Positions 37,470 through 47,840 of a DNA stretch of 64,000 nt are shown piece by piece. Within the stretch, counting starts at the first letter, position 1, and every line of letters begins with the position of its first letter. The notes beneath the pieces are model-generated. The model saw nothing but the letters and a program-made list of their open reading frames with translations, had not been told where the DNA came from and searched no databases. The position numbers and the translations under genes were made by a program. Source of the stretch: Serripes groenlandicus (taxonomy: Eukaryota > Mollusca > Bivalvia > Cardiida > Cardiidae); assembly GCA_031761405.1 (NCBI GenBank), contig JASEVX010000003.1:14746973-14810972 (forward strand), in the 5' to 3' direction.

Positions 37470-38338
37470 GTAAGGAGAATATGGATTAACAGTAGTTTAC
37501 TCGATCGGTTATCTTAAAACCTTGCCCACGTACATTTAATCTGCAGCAGTAGAAAACATTTGGGCAAAAGACATGGAAAATCTCAATAATTGGAAGTATG
37601 ATCATTAAGTGGAGTTGAATTCTTTGTGATTTCAAAAGTGGTATGCTGCAGAGACGTCAGTTAGCATATATATTTGGGAATGGGTTAAAGTCCTCTGCTT
37701 TGAAAGAATATGATGATAAAATCATGATAATTGAGAAATATAATTCAGAAACAGTCGAAAACAGTGTGGAAAAATGTTCATTATGAGCAACTTCTCCTGT
37801 TCACTCAATGTTTAAAATGTCTCCTGCTGCAAAGACATCAAATACTGTCTGTATTAAGTAAAGAGTAAATAATTGAGTTGCATTGTCTTTAAATAGATGT
37901 TGTAAGAAAGGGAGGAAGCACTCATAATTAGTGTTCCTCCTTTCACCATGATGTTACTGGATTAACATATTACTTAACACTTTCACAGATACTGACAATT
38001 ATGACGTCTTTCCAGCAGGCAATTTCTGTTTTCAAACATTATTTTCAAAACTAGAAAATTTCCCAATTTTCAAGACATTAGAATTCCTACATGGACAAAG
38101 TTGAAAATATTGTTTCAAATTTTTTTCCGACTATTGTCACATGTAAGAGCAATGTTTGTCTGTACTTGTTAAAATAGTCCAATGGTTAGATTGTTGGATT
38201 TAAGCTCATATTCTTTCCATCGGCCTTCCCCCATAAAAACTCGATGAAGCCATCTTACTTTTCTGAGATACCCTGGAAGAATGTAGTGTGGAATACTGGT
38301 GACAAGAAACGCATGAGAAGGTGAACAGGTCAATTTGA
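37470..38338. other. Sequence with decayed MITE pieces
   Basis: Fragments with tctgcagcag / gctgcagag and gggttaa at about 37520-37690 and 37690-37870. No coding evidence. Confidence 0.5.
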
Positions 38339-38568
38339 TTTAACCCTTTCCCAGATACAACAAATCTGCAATAGACGACTTTGAAAACATTTGGTAAAAA
38401 ATATTGAAACTCTAAAAGAATGTATTATTATTCAATAGAGTTGAAAACAATGAGGCAAAAGGAGAAATTGCTCATTATGAGTAATAATTTCTCATTTTGC
38501 CACAATGTTTTCAAAAGGCGTCGGCTGCAGAGGTGTCAGAAAGCGTCTACATGTGGGAGATGGATAAC
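38339..38568. mobile_element. TTAA-type MITE, decayed right end
   Basis: ttaaccctttcccagata left end, central 'gctcattatgagtaata', then cggctgcagaggtgtcag and a mutated right end (gggagatggataac). Confidence 0.65.
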
Positions 38569-38956
38569 TGTTATACTGTTAAAAGAGAGGTTAAAACCAA
38601 TCAATCCATCTTCCTCCCCAGATACTGTGTCCCACCGTCCATTACTGTCTAGAAAACACTATAGATAATATCAAATAGATATAAAATTGTTACGCTTTTG
38701 TGGTGGACAACTTTTGAAAACAGTGTGGGAAATTCCATCTACAGTAATGTTGGCAAGATAAACCTGCTTCAGGGAAAGTGTTGACTTTCAAAATATTTTC
38801 TTTTAACTTCATAGACACATGATCATATCTCTTGATCTGAGTAAACAAACATAACGAACACTGTGGGAAAACAAATAATTCATTTGTTCAATAGCACTAG
38901 AAATCAAGAATTTATTTTCTATTTATCCAGTAGACATGGAAGGAAATACGTGCTTT

Positions 38957-40850
38957 TTAGCTCGACCTTTTGAAAAAAAGGCTAGCTATACTACTCGCAT
39001 CGGCGTTGGTGTCACACCTTGGTTAAGGTTTTTGTACCAATTCCATTTTTAGCTCACCTGAGCTTTGCTCAAGGTGAGTTATTGTGATCGCCTTTTGTCC
39101 GGCGTCCGTCGTGCGTCGTGCGTCGTCCGTCGTGCGTCGTCCGTCGTGCGTCAACTTCTTCTCCTCAGTAACCAGTGGGTCAATTTGGATGAAACTTCAC
39201 AGAAAGCATCCTCTCAATGACCTCACCAGAATTCCTTCAAATTTTTGGGATCCATGCAGAATTCTGGTTTCCATGGCAACGAAATGAAAAAAACTTCAAA
39301 ATTCTTCTTCTCCCAAACTGGTTGGCAGATTTTCAAATAATTTTGTAGAAATGTTCCTTAGATGACCCTCTATCATATTCCTTCAAGCCATGTTGATTGG
39401 TTGAAAAACATGGCCGCCAGGGGGGGCGGGGCTATTTTGCCTTATATGGCTATAGTGAAAACTTAAAAAATCTTCTCCTCCGAAAGTGTCAGGCCGATTT
39501 TCAAATAATTTTTTAGAAATGTTCCTTGGGTGACGCTCTATCAGATTCCTTCAAGCCATGTTGATTCGTCGAAAAACATGGCCGCCAGGGGTGGTGGGGC
39601 TATTTTGCCTTATATGGCTATAGTGCAAACTTAAAAAATCTTCTCCTCCAAAAGTGTCAGGCCGATTTTCAAATAATTTTGTAGAAATGTTCCTTGGGTG
39701 ATCCTCTATCAGATTCCTTCAAGCCATGTTGATTGGTCAAAAAACATGGCCGCCAGGGGGCGGGGCTATTTTGCCTTTTATGGCTATAGTGAAAACTTAA
39801 AAAATCTTCTCCTCCATAAGTGTCGGGCCGATTTCCAAATAATTAAGTAGAAATGTTCCTTGGGTGACCCTCTATCAGATTCCTTCAAGCCATGTTGATT
39901 GGTCGAAAAACATGGCCGCCAGGGGGCGGGGCTATTTTGCCTTATATGGCCAAAGTGAAAACTTAAAAAATCTTCTCCTCCGAAAGTGTCAGGCTGATTT
40001 TCAAATAATTTTGTAGAAATGTTCCTTGGATGACCCTCTATCAGATTCCTTCAAGCCAAGTTGATTGGTCGAAAAACATGGCCGCCAGGGGGGCGGGGCT
40101 ATTTTGCCTTATATGGCTATAGTGAAAACTTAAAAAATCTTCTTCTCCGAAAGTGTCAGGCCGATTTTCAAATAATTTAGTAGAAATGTTCCTTGAATGA
40201 CCCACTTTCAGATTCCTTCAAGCCATGTTGATTGGTCAAAAAACATGGCCCCCAGTGGGCAGGGCTATTTTGCACTATATGGCTATAGTGAAAACTTAAA
40301 AAATCTTCTCCTCCAAAAGTGTCTGGCCGATTTTCAAATAATTTTGTAGAAATGTTCCTAGGGTGATCCTCTATCAGATTCCTTCAAGCCAAGTTGATTG
40401 GTCGGAAACTATGGCTGCCATGGGGCGGGGCTTATATAGGTAAAGTGAAAAAAAAAAATCAGGTGAGTGATTCCAGGGCCATCATGGCCCTCTTGTTTTG
40501 TCAAAACCATTACAGATATTGCTTTGAAACTAACAACACTTTTTCACTATCAATACCAACATCAACAGACAAGAGTACATAATTCTGTCAAGGTTTTTTT
40601 AAAGAATTATGGCCCTCTTTCGATTTAGAATTTTGGTCGAGTTATTCATACCAAATCATTTTTTTTTCAGAACAATTAAGAGATATAGCTTAAACACTAA
40701 CAATATCTTTTTACCATCAATACCTCCACCAACAGCAAAGAGCGCATATTTCAATGAAGGTTTTTGTAAGAATTAGAACCCTTTAATTTTGCTTATAAAT
40801 AGTATGTTAAAGTAATTGCTTCTGTACCACCCAAAATAGTTTTGTTTTAT
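38957..40850 (+). mobile_element. HINE of the 'gctagctatactactcgc' family, split by H4
   Basis: Head 'tagctcgacctttt' with aaaaggctagc foldback, then ~160-base monomers (ttgaaactaacaacactttt, agagtacataattctgtc, aattatggccc), interrupted by 39050-40495. Related copies are at 62342-62868 and 63345-63850. Confidence 0.65.
39050..40495 (+). mobile_element. HINE/pearl-like element, ~167-bp monomers (copy H4)
   Basis: Near-identical to 1524-2930 with the same order of monomer variants, but with an expanded GTCGTGC/GTCGTCC run (39105-39152). It sits in a T-run of another HINE family (38957-39049 and 40496-40850), whose uninterrupted form is seen near 62691-62720. Confidence 0.85.
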
Positions 40851-41409
40851 TGGCAAGCTCGAAAAAGTTGAGCATGCTGTCCTCTGATAGCTCATGTTAA
40901 ATTAAAGTTTAACCCATCAAACAAACAACAAATCTGCAGCAGATATCTTTGAAAACAAAATGTGATTAAAATAAAAAATATCCATAATCTAGAATCTTAT
41001 TTATAAGTAGAGTTGAGAACATTGTGGCAAAGGGAGAAAATGCTCATTATGACAGCAATTTTTGATTTTGTCACAATGTTTTCAAAAGTCGTCTGGTGCA
41101 GGGGTGTCAGAAAGTATTTAAAATACTTGCAAAATGGTAAAACTATAGTTTCAATTAATAAATTCAGTTTGAAAAGGAGATCTATTACCTTGTTCATTGA
41201 CTTCTTTAAAGCTAAATGTATGATTGTCACATGATTTGTCATTAGATATCGATAATTGACAAAGGTTAAGTTTCTCACAGTGTTGATAACTATTCTCATA
41301 TATAATGCATCAAAGTGGGCTAAATTTTATGATTGTCTAGACCATAAATTTGTACATAATGTACATTAATTTTGTAGATAAGTAGACCAATCAATGTTAT
41401 TCATAGATT

Positions 41410-41645
41410 TTGGTGAATTGGTAGAGCATCTACCTCGGATGTGAGAGGTCATGGGTTCGATCCCGGACTATAACATAACACCAAAGACTTGCAAAAATGG
41501 CAATAAATTGATAATGACTTGGCATCTTTGGTGCACATGATTTTGGGGTTAGCCTTTTATAAGACTTACTTGAGTCAGGATAAATGGACCAGTATAACTG
41601 ATAACTTACCTAGAAAACGTGATATAACAGATTGTTTTAAGGCAG
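41410..41645 (+). mobile_element. SINE-a (older copy)
   Basis: aattggtagagcatctacc (A box) and gggttcgatcccgg (B box), body with ggataaatggaccagtat and tail gtgatataac. Better B box than the array copies (ggtttggtccc). Confidence 0.75.
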
Positions 41646-41696
41646 TGTTTGAAAACAAACAGCCATTCATCTCTGTAGCTTAGAATCGTTGGTTTC

Positions 41697-41747
41697 CATG
41701 CAAAACAGTTGTAACTACAACTTGTTCAGTTACAACTGTTTTGCATG
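41697..41747. repeat. Inverted repeat, 20-bp arms
   Basis: catgcaaaacagttgtaact and its inverse flank a short loop (acaacttgttc). Confidence 0.75.
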
Positions 41748-42272
41748 AAGCCCTCGGAATGCAAAAGTTGTTTTTTTGCTTATATGTAACTGTATGCCCC
41801 ACATTGTAATAGGCCTAGTATACTCCTTACTGTTTGGATATTGTTATATATTACATGTAAAATTACACTGGCCATAGGACCAATGCTAATTTCGCAGACT
41901 GTAGATCTGACCAGGTCTCCAACCTAGGACCTTCAGGGGTCATCAACGCCAAAAGCAAATTCTATACAGCAGCTACAGCTAGAAAAAATTGCGGATTCAT
42001 GGATAAATAAGTTTTTTGAAGCCCTCTATGACTAATTGGCAAACAGGGCAGAGCAAGATCAGACCTATTTAATTTCCTACACAATTGAGTTTGCAAACAG
42101 GTAAAATGAACATGTTAATTAGAGCTCTAGATAAGGGGCGTTTTGCAGTTTTGCACCATGGTCTTAAATTCTTATATCATGAGTCGGATTCATGACCTCC
42201 AAATCCTATTTTGTTGGTACTCAAAGGAACGTCTCGGTTAGACGATTTGTTTGCGCAAAAACAACATATGGT

Positions 42273-42413
42273 TCAACCCTTTCCCACTTGTAGATGCATT
42301 TTGACACATCTGCAGCAGACATCTTTTGAAAATATTGTGGCAACAGAAGAAATTGCTCAAAACAAGCTATTTATTAAATAGTAAAACTCTCATTTATTGT
42401 GGGAAAGGGTTAA
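42273..42413. mobile_element. Short TTAA-type MITE
   Basis: aaccctttcccacttg to gtgggaaagggttaa, with the inner part deleted. Upstream of PIKfyve exon 1. Confidence 0.65.
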
Positions 42414-42463
42414 GTGAGTCATATGAGAGATATGAGAGATATTGGTGGGAAAAGACCATTAAT

Positions 42464-42681
42464 TTAACACTTTGCCTCATATAGATGCTTTCTGATAACT
42501 CTGCAGCAGACGGCTTTTTGAAAACATTGAAACAAATGAAGAAATTACTCATAACGAGCATTTCTCCTTTTGCCACAATGTTTCCCACAGGTTATCCATT
42601 CAATTATAGAGATTTTCTACTTTTTGACAAAATATGTTCAAAGTCGTCTGCTGCAGATTTGTCGTATGAGGGAAAGACCAT
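42464..42681. mobile_element. TTAA-type MITE just upstream of PIKfyve exon 1
   Basis: ttaacactttgcctcatata ... tgctgcagatttgtcgtatga. Ends about 40 bases before the acceptor at 42720. Same subfamily as the MITE split by the retrotransposon. Confidence 0.7.
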
Positions 42682-42720
42682 TATACTCCTCCTAATTCAG
42701 TCCTCTGATATTTTTATTAG

Positions 42721-42898
42721 TGCCAAAGAAAAAGGGAGGGGAAGAAGGAAAGTCGTTTCACTAGCCATTGTAATCCTGATACCATCCAGATGTCACTATG
42801 GGATACTACTCCAGCCACCTACACTTCATTTACGCCACTGGCTTCCGAGTCCCAGGGTTCCAATAGCTTACTGTCGAGAATATTTAAAAGGGGCAAAG
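42721..42898 (+). CDS. PIKFYVE: PIKfyve first coding exon (ATG at 42790)
   Basis: N-terminal exon of the FYVE-domain PI3P 5-kinase, which makes PI(3,5)P2 and PI5P on endosomal membranes. The frame opened by ATG at 42790 encodes 36 residues plus one base, ending at a GT donor after 42898. A short segment (TSFTPL, then SLLSRIFKRGK) matches the arrangement of the vertebrate N-terminus (xFxPL followed by a small hydrophobic/basic helix). The phase is decisive: the leftover G joins the two leading bases of the next exon (50239) to make a Glu codon, with no stop. An AG acceptor at 42719-42720 follows a T-rich tract, so 42721-42789 is probably 5' UTR, although that stretch is also open in frame back to a TAG at 42718-42720. 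The start is chosen as the first ATG in frame. The context is weak, and an upstream coding exon cannot be excluded. A MITE (42464-42681) ends about 40 bases upstream. Confidence 0.78.
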
Positions 42899-42901
42899 GT
42901 A

Positions 42902-43172
42902 GTTCTATCTGATCTTTACCAAACTTAGATGGTAGTTAAATGTTGATGAGAGCTTGGTTCCTTTCAAAAACCAGCCAGATGTGCCCTTGTATGACTGTGT
43001 TATGGCCCTTTAAATTGTCAAAATTGCTATAATACAGCTTGTGAACACAATAGAGCCTCCATTTACTATCCAATCTTCACTAAACTTAGATGGTAGTTAA
43101 ATATTGATAACAACTCGGTTCCTTTTGAAAACCCGCCAGATCCATGCCAGTAGAGCATAGGCCCTCATGGAA
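42902..43172 (+). mobile_element. HINE fragment at start of PIKfyve intron 1
   Basis: Two monomers of the 'gttcctttcaaaaaccagcc' family ending at 'ataggccctcatgg', without head or CTCTTG end. It begins within a few bases of the exon 1 donor. Confidence 0.7.
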
Positions 43173-43210
43173 TTTGGTTCATTTGACTATTTTGCCATAT
43201 CATAGTTTCC

Positions 43211-43250
43211 CTTTCCCTCATATAGACGCTTTCTGACGCCTCTGCAGCAG
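43211..43250. mobile_element. Left half of a MITE split by the Ty3/gypsy element
   Basis: Carries the family's terminal sequence (ccctttccctcatataga) and the ctgcagcag motif, then stops at the retroelement border. The other half resumes at about 47528 with agctttttgaaaaca. Joined, they match the neighbouring MITE at 42464-42681. A cagca/cagcag-like string at both borders may be the target duplication. Confidence 0.7.
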
Positions 43251-43313
43251 GCTAAAATACCTTTAGAAAGGTATTATTGTGCCCTTTCTAAACTCTTGAA
43301 ACCTTTACACACT

Positions 43314-46300
43314 TTACGTTACATAATCTCCCAGATATGCTGGTGTTCGTCTTTCCCTCACTGGTCTATTCGGTGTATTTTGACCACTATCGACTTTCTG
43401 GTCAAAGTTCATTTGATCGTTTATTTGATCCTCAATTTCGTCATCGTGTTCCACATTATCCTCCCTAAAAGGTTTTAATGTTGACGTAACCTTTTTCATG
43501 TACGATGAGTTCCTTGTGACCTGATGTTTGGAGTTTTCTGCAGTTATCATAGGTCCCTTAACGTCCGTAACTTGGTAAGGTATTGGTTTATATTTTGTTG
43601 TTGATTTTGAAGGACTTTCGTTTTGCAAGAGCACCTTGTCCCCAACATGTATATTACGTTTTCTCGTGTGAAGTTTGTTATCTTCATAACATTTGGTGTG
43701 TGATTTTGACCGATCGTCGTTGCTTCTTGCTAATACGTCAATTTGTTTATCCTGCCCTGTTTGTTTAACGACTTCTGGCAAACGTGTATTAGGCTCTCGT
43801 TGAAACATTAGGCGAAAAGGTGTGTAGCCAGTTATTGTATGAGGCGTTGCCCTATATTGACGTAGGAAACGATAAAGTTCCTGCTTCCAACTTTTTCCTT
43901 CTACGTATGCTGATTTTACGCACTTCATTAGTGGTTTGTTGAACGCCTCTGCCTGAGCGTTGGCTCTTGGCCACCTAGGTGTTATCTTTCTATGACGGAA
44001 ACCACAGTAGTTAGCATAATCCGTAAATGCCTTGCTGTTGAATGGGCTGCCATTGTCAGTCTTAATTACCGTTGGCAAACCGAACATTGCCAATATCTTT
44101 TCTAGAACTGGTATCACAGTGTTTGATGAAACAGACTTAATTGTCTCAACGATTGGGTATCGTGAATATTCATCGACAATGACAAATAGATAGTCCCCAC
44201 TTTCCAAAGGTCCACAAAAGTCTGCACTTAAATTCATCCAAGGGCCCAATGGCATTTCCGACATTTTAAGTGGTTCTCTCGGTCTGGGTTCCCTGGAATT
44301 TGCTTGACACGCAATACATCCTTGTATAGCTGATTCGATTTCTGTGTTTAAATTTGGAAACCATACTTTCGATCTAATGTAGCTTTTCGTTCGAACGACT
44401 CTTTGATGACCTTCATGTCCTAGTTTTATTGCATGCGCTCTTAAAGATTTTGGCATTACTATCTTGTCATTTCGCAACAATACAGTGTCACAGTGCACTG
44501 TTAATTCATCTTTCACACTTCGAAATGTCATAAGTTCTTCCATGTCAATGTCAGGATCGTTTACACTTTTCAATTCATGCCATTTTCCAGATTTGGACAG
44601 TTCAATGGCCTTTTGAATTGTCTTGTCGTTCAAGGACGCCATTTTTACTGCATCCAACGTCATTGCGTTTGGAATTGCTTGACTTGTTATAAACGATACA
44701 TATTCCTCCGCTAAATTGCGGTGATCATCTCCTTTTAAAGGATGTCTCGACATATAATCTGATGGGTTGTCCTTCCCTGGCTTGTATATTATATTCATTT
44801 TAAAAGGCTGCAAACGCAAACCCCATCTTTCAATTCGTAGCGGTGGTTGTTTCTTTAACCAAATTGTAGTTAACGGTTTGTGATCCGTGATTACCGTAAA
44901 CAATGGTGCGCCTCTTAAGTACATACCATAGTGCTCGCAAGCCCACACTACAGCTAGAGCTTCCCTCTCTGTTTGGCTATACCGTGATTCTGTTGATGTT
45001 AGCGCACGACTCGCATATGCCACCACTTTACCTTCCTGTGTTAATATTCCCGATAAACCCACAGGTGATGCATCCGTTATGACTTCAGTATTCTTTTTTG
45101 GATCATAATATGTTATGATTGTGTCCCCTGTTAGAATAGTTTTCAGGTTATCAAATGCCTTTTGCTGAGAATCCGACCATTCCCATGTTGTGTCATTTCT
45201 CGTTAATCTTCTAAGCGGTTCCGTCAATGTTGCGTAATTGTTAATGAACCTGGAACAATACGCTGTCATGCCTAAGAAACTCCTTATTTCCGACACATTC
45301 GTTGGTTTTTCCATTGATTTGATTGCCTTAACCTTGATTGGATCGGCGGATATTCCTGATCCGCGAAATACTACCCCAAAGAAAGTTATCTCTGTTTTGT
45401 TAAATTCACATTTTTGTTTGTTTAGCGTTAACCCGTTTTCGTGGAGGGCGTTAAAAACTTTGTTCAGTGCAATGTCATGTTCTTCCTTACTTTGTCCGTA
45501 GACTATGATGTCATCCGATATGTTTTTAGCACCGGCTATTCCTTGTATTACACTGCTTATTGTTTTTTGAAATACTTCGCTTGCGGAGTTTGTCCCAAAA
45601 TTCAATCGTTTGTATCTATAAATTCCCATGTGTGTAGTGAACGTCGTTATAGATCTAGATTCTTGCTCTAATACTAACTGATTGTATCCCGATTTTAGGT
45701 CCAATTTGCTGAATATTGTCGCACCGTTCATATCGTGTATCAATTCATCGATTGTTGGCATTATAGGGTGCCGTTCTCTTTCAATCGCTTTGTTGGCCTC
45801 TCGCATATCGACACATATTCGAATGTCTCCGTTTTTCTTTGGTGGTGTAACGATAGGTGATACCCAAGGTGTTGATTCATTCTTTACTTCCTCTATTACA
45901 TCATCTTGGAGCATTTTGTGAATTTCATTTTCTACTTTTTGCCTTAAGTGAAAAGGTGTTCGGCGATTCTTTTGTGCCACTGGTTTTATATTTGGATTTA
46001 TATGTAACTTAACTGTTTGATTTTTTAGTTGTCCAATTCCACTGTAAATTCCAGGATATTTGTGACTTGTATTGTCTTCTGTGTTGACATTCTGTGTTAT
46101 ATGAATGACATTTAAATCCACAGATGTCTCGTATCCTAATAATGTTCCGTAGTTACCTTGAACTAGGTAAAATGTAGCGACAACTATTTTCCCATCCTTT
46201 TCGGTCGTCATTTCACAACTTCCTTTCACGTTTAATTTCGGTCCGCCTCCATAGGGCAATAACCTGGGTAAACGTTTTGTCTTTAGTTTTGGCTGCCCAA

Positions 46301-47297
46301 GACTTTCATATGCTCTGTCATCTATTATATTGACACTAGAACCAGTATCTATAGTTGCAAGTATCTTCTTATTATTTACTGTTACTTGTGTTTTTGGAGT
46401 TTTACTTTTGCCATTAACAGTCTTTATTTTTATGCTATAAGAGAATTCATCTTCTGAATCTGACTGTAAAACCTCTCTTACTGGTTTACTCCGCTGGTGA
46501 CAACAGCGGCTGAAATGATTCACCTTTTTGCAAAAATTGCAGGTTTTCCCTTTTGCAGGGCACGTCGATGTTTTGTGCGGATATTCGTAACCACAGTTAC
46601 GGCATGTGTTTGGTTGACCACGTGACATGGGTGTGTCTTTTCTGCCTCGTTCTGGTATCTGATTTGCATAGAGTTGCCGGCCACTAGCACTGCCGCGGCC
46701 GCGGATTTTCCCACGATTTGACCTACCGCGTGTTTTGTGACTTACTTGATTGACCGTTTTGTCTGGCCCTTCCATAGCTGATGCATGCTTGTCTGACTGT
46801 TCCAGAATTCTGCCCATATTTAAAATGTCTTCTAAACCCTTTGTAGGTTCCCTTAACGCTCTCCGTCGTAATTGATTTGACCTACAATTTTGTATCACTT
46901 GTTGTAAGATCTCGCCGTCAATGTTAGCAAACTCACAGTTCTTTGCCAGTGTCCGTAGCTCCGTTACAAACCCGTCCAATGTTTGACCCTCATTTTGTTT
47001 GTGTAATCTAAAGTTATAAATTTCCATTTGTATGTTTTTCTTGGGAGAGAAATAATCATTAAGAACCTTCTTTGTTGCCGCGAATGTGGTTTCTGTGTCC
47101 TTTTTCTCAACGTCGTAGATGTCGTATACTTTTTCTCCAGCGTAATGGAGCAGTAAGGCTCTCTTTTGAGGTGCATCCTCTATTTTCATCCCTGTGAACA
47201 TATTTTCGAGCCTTGCTAGCCATTTCTCCCACCGTGTCCCAGAATTGGATTTATCCGTCTCGACGTCAAACGTCGGAAAGTTTGGTAAATTGTTCAT
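43314..47297 (-). CDS. Ty3/gypsy-type retrotransposon Gag-Pol polyprotein, intact
   Basis: Single uninterrupted frame of 1327 residues. Order: Gag-like region (about 1-210); Arg/Gly-rich stretch and Cys-rich zinc knuckles (about 232-270); aspartic protease with DTGSS (D317); reverse transcriptase (about 440-640) with the LDLKSGY motif (D533) and SDD (D595, D596); RNase H with ITDAS (D742), a TEREAL Glu near 779 and TDHKPL (D805); HHCC-type zinc region ending CIAC (C994, C997); integrase core with D1026, D1081 and E1117, spacing DD35E; and a C-terminal GDKVLL/P-Y-x-V module. All catalytic residues are present. Gag and Pol are fused without a frameshift, as in Mag/K02A2.6-like lineages (clade assignment tentative). 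No envelope gene. It lies antisense in PIKfyve intron 1, inside a MITE. Function: copy-and-paste transposition through an RNA intermediate. Confidence 0.95.
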   Translation of the reverse strand: MNNLPNFPTFDVETDKSNSGTRWEKWLARLENMFTGMKIEDAPQKRALLLHYAGEKVYDIYDVEKKDTETTFAATKKVLNDYFSPKKNIQMEIYNFRLHKQNEGQTLDGFVTELRTLAKNCEFANIDGEILQQVIQNCRSNQLRRRALREPTKGLEDILNMGRILEQSDKHASAMEGPDKTVNQVSHKTRGRSNRGKIRGRGSASGRQLYANQIPERGRKDTPMSRGQPNTCRNCGYEYPHKTSTCPAKGKTCNFCKKVNHFSRCCHQRSKPVREVLQSDSEDEFSYSIKIKTVNGKSKTPKTQVTVNNKKILATIDTGSSVNIIDDRAYESLGQPKLKTKRLPRLLPYGGGPKLNVKGSCEMTTEKDGKIVVATFYLVQGNYGTLLGYETSVDLNVIHITQNVNTEDNTSHKYPGIYSGIGQLKNQTVKLHINPNIKPVAQKNRRTPFHLRQKVENEIHKMLQDDVIEEVKNESTPWVSPIVTPPKKNGDIRICVDMREANKAIERERHPIMPTIDELIHDMNGATIFSKLDLKSGYNQLVLEQESRSITTFTTHMGIYRYKRLNFGTNSASEVFQKTISSVIQGIAGAKNISDDIIVYGQSKEEHDIALNKVFNALHENGLTLNKQKCEFNKTEITFFGVVFRGSGISADPIKVKAIKSMEKPTNVSEIRSFLGMTAYCSRFINNYATLTEPLRRLTRNDTTWEWSDSQQKAFDNLKTILTGDTIITYYDPKKNTEVITDASPVGLSGILTQEGKVVAYASRALTSTESRYSQTEREALAVVWACEHYGMYLRGAPLFTVITDHKPLTTIWLKKQPPLRIERWGLRLQPFKMNIIYKPGKDNPSDYMSRHPLKGDDHRNLAEEYVSFITSQAIPNAMTLDAVKMASLNDKTIQKAIELSKSGKWHELKSVNDPDIDMEELMTFRSVKDELTVHCDTVLLRNDKIVMPKSLRAHAIKLGHEGHQRVVRTKSYIRSKVWFPNLNTEIESAIQGCIACQANSREPRPREPLKMSEMPLGPWMNLSADFCGPLESGDYLFVIVDEYSRYPIVETIKSVSSNTVIPVLEKILAMFGLPTVIKTDNGSPFNSKAFTDYANYCGFRHRKITPRWPRANAQAEAFNKPLMKCVKSAYVEGKSWKQELYRFLRQYRATPHTITGYTPFRLMFQREPNTRLPEVVKQTGQDKQIDVLARSNDDRSKSHTKCYEDNKLHTRKRNIHVGDKVLLQNESPSKSTTKYKPIPYQVTDVKGPMITAENSKHQVTRNSSYMKKVTSTLKPFREDNVEHDDEIEDQINDQMNFDQKVDSGQNTPNRPVRERRTPAYLGDYVT

Positions 47298-47384
47298 TTT
47301 ACACTGTTAAATGTCTTAATCCATCGATTTAACAATTATCCAATGATTTAAATCCTCTTTATTTGGTTTATCCTCGTCGCCAAA

Positions 47385-47527
47385 TGCTTTATTTGATGGT
47401 TGATGGTAGATATAAAGTAATAACACTGTATGAAAGGTATATGTTTATTCGGCCATTTACAGGTTCCGGAAGTAAGTGTTCGTATTACAAATAGTCTCAC
47501 AACACTATTGAAAGTAGCATGAACACA
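47385..47527 (-). repeat. Putative 5' LTR of the Ty3/gypsy element
   Basis: On the minus strand this stretch begins TGT, ends CA, and carries AATAAA close to its end. It is followed two bases later by a TGGCGACGAGGAT stretch placed where a primer-binding site would be, ahead of the Gag start. I see no matching LTR at the other end, where only about 60-70 bases separate the stop codon from MITE sequence, so the assignment rests on structure and not on an LTR pair. Confidence 0.5.
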
Positions 47528-47712
47528 GCAACAGCTTTTTGAAAACATAGTGACAAAAGAAGAAATTGCACAAAACATGCAATTTCTCCTTTTGCCACAA
47601 TGTTTTCCACTTTTTGTCATAGGTTATCCATTCAATTATTGAGATTTTCTATGTTTTGACAAAATACGTTCAAAGTCGTCTGCTGCAGAATTGTCGTATG
47701 AGGGAAAGGGGT
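47528..47712. mobile_element. Right half of the MITE split by the Ty3/gypsy element
   Basis: Continues the palindromic MITE family: gaaaacatagtgacaaaag, an internal caatttct hairpin, tcgtctgctgcaga, and a gggaaagggg end. It marks the 5' flank of the antisense retrotransposon. Confidence 0.7.
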
Positions 47713-47840
47713 AACATTTCTGTTCTCAAAGTCAATTATGATCATTTTATATTTTGATAAGGAGCAATATCTCCTTTTATTTCCTCAATGTTTTCAATTT
47801 TAGTTAATAAGTTACCTAAATTTAGATTTTTATTAATTTT

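Noticed and set aside
42485..42928. 147-codon + frame covering PIKfyve exon 1
   Set aside because: It reads the exon in the wrong frame and runs through MITE sequence and past the donor; the frame from ATG 42790 gives the PIKfyve match and correct phase.
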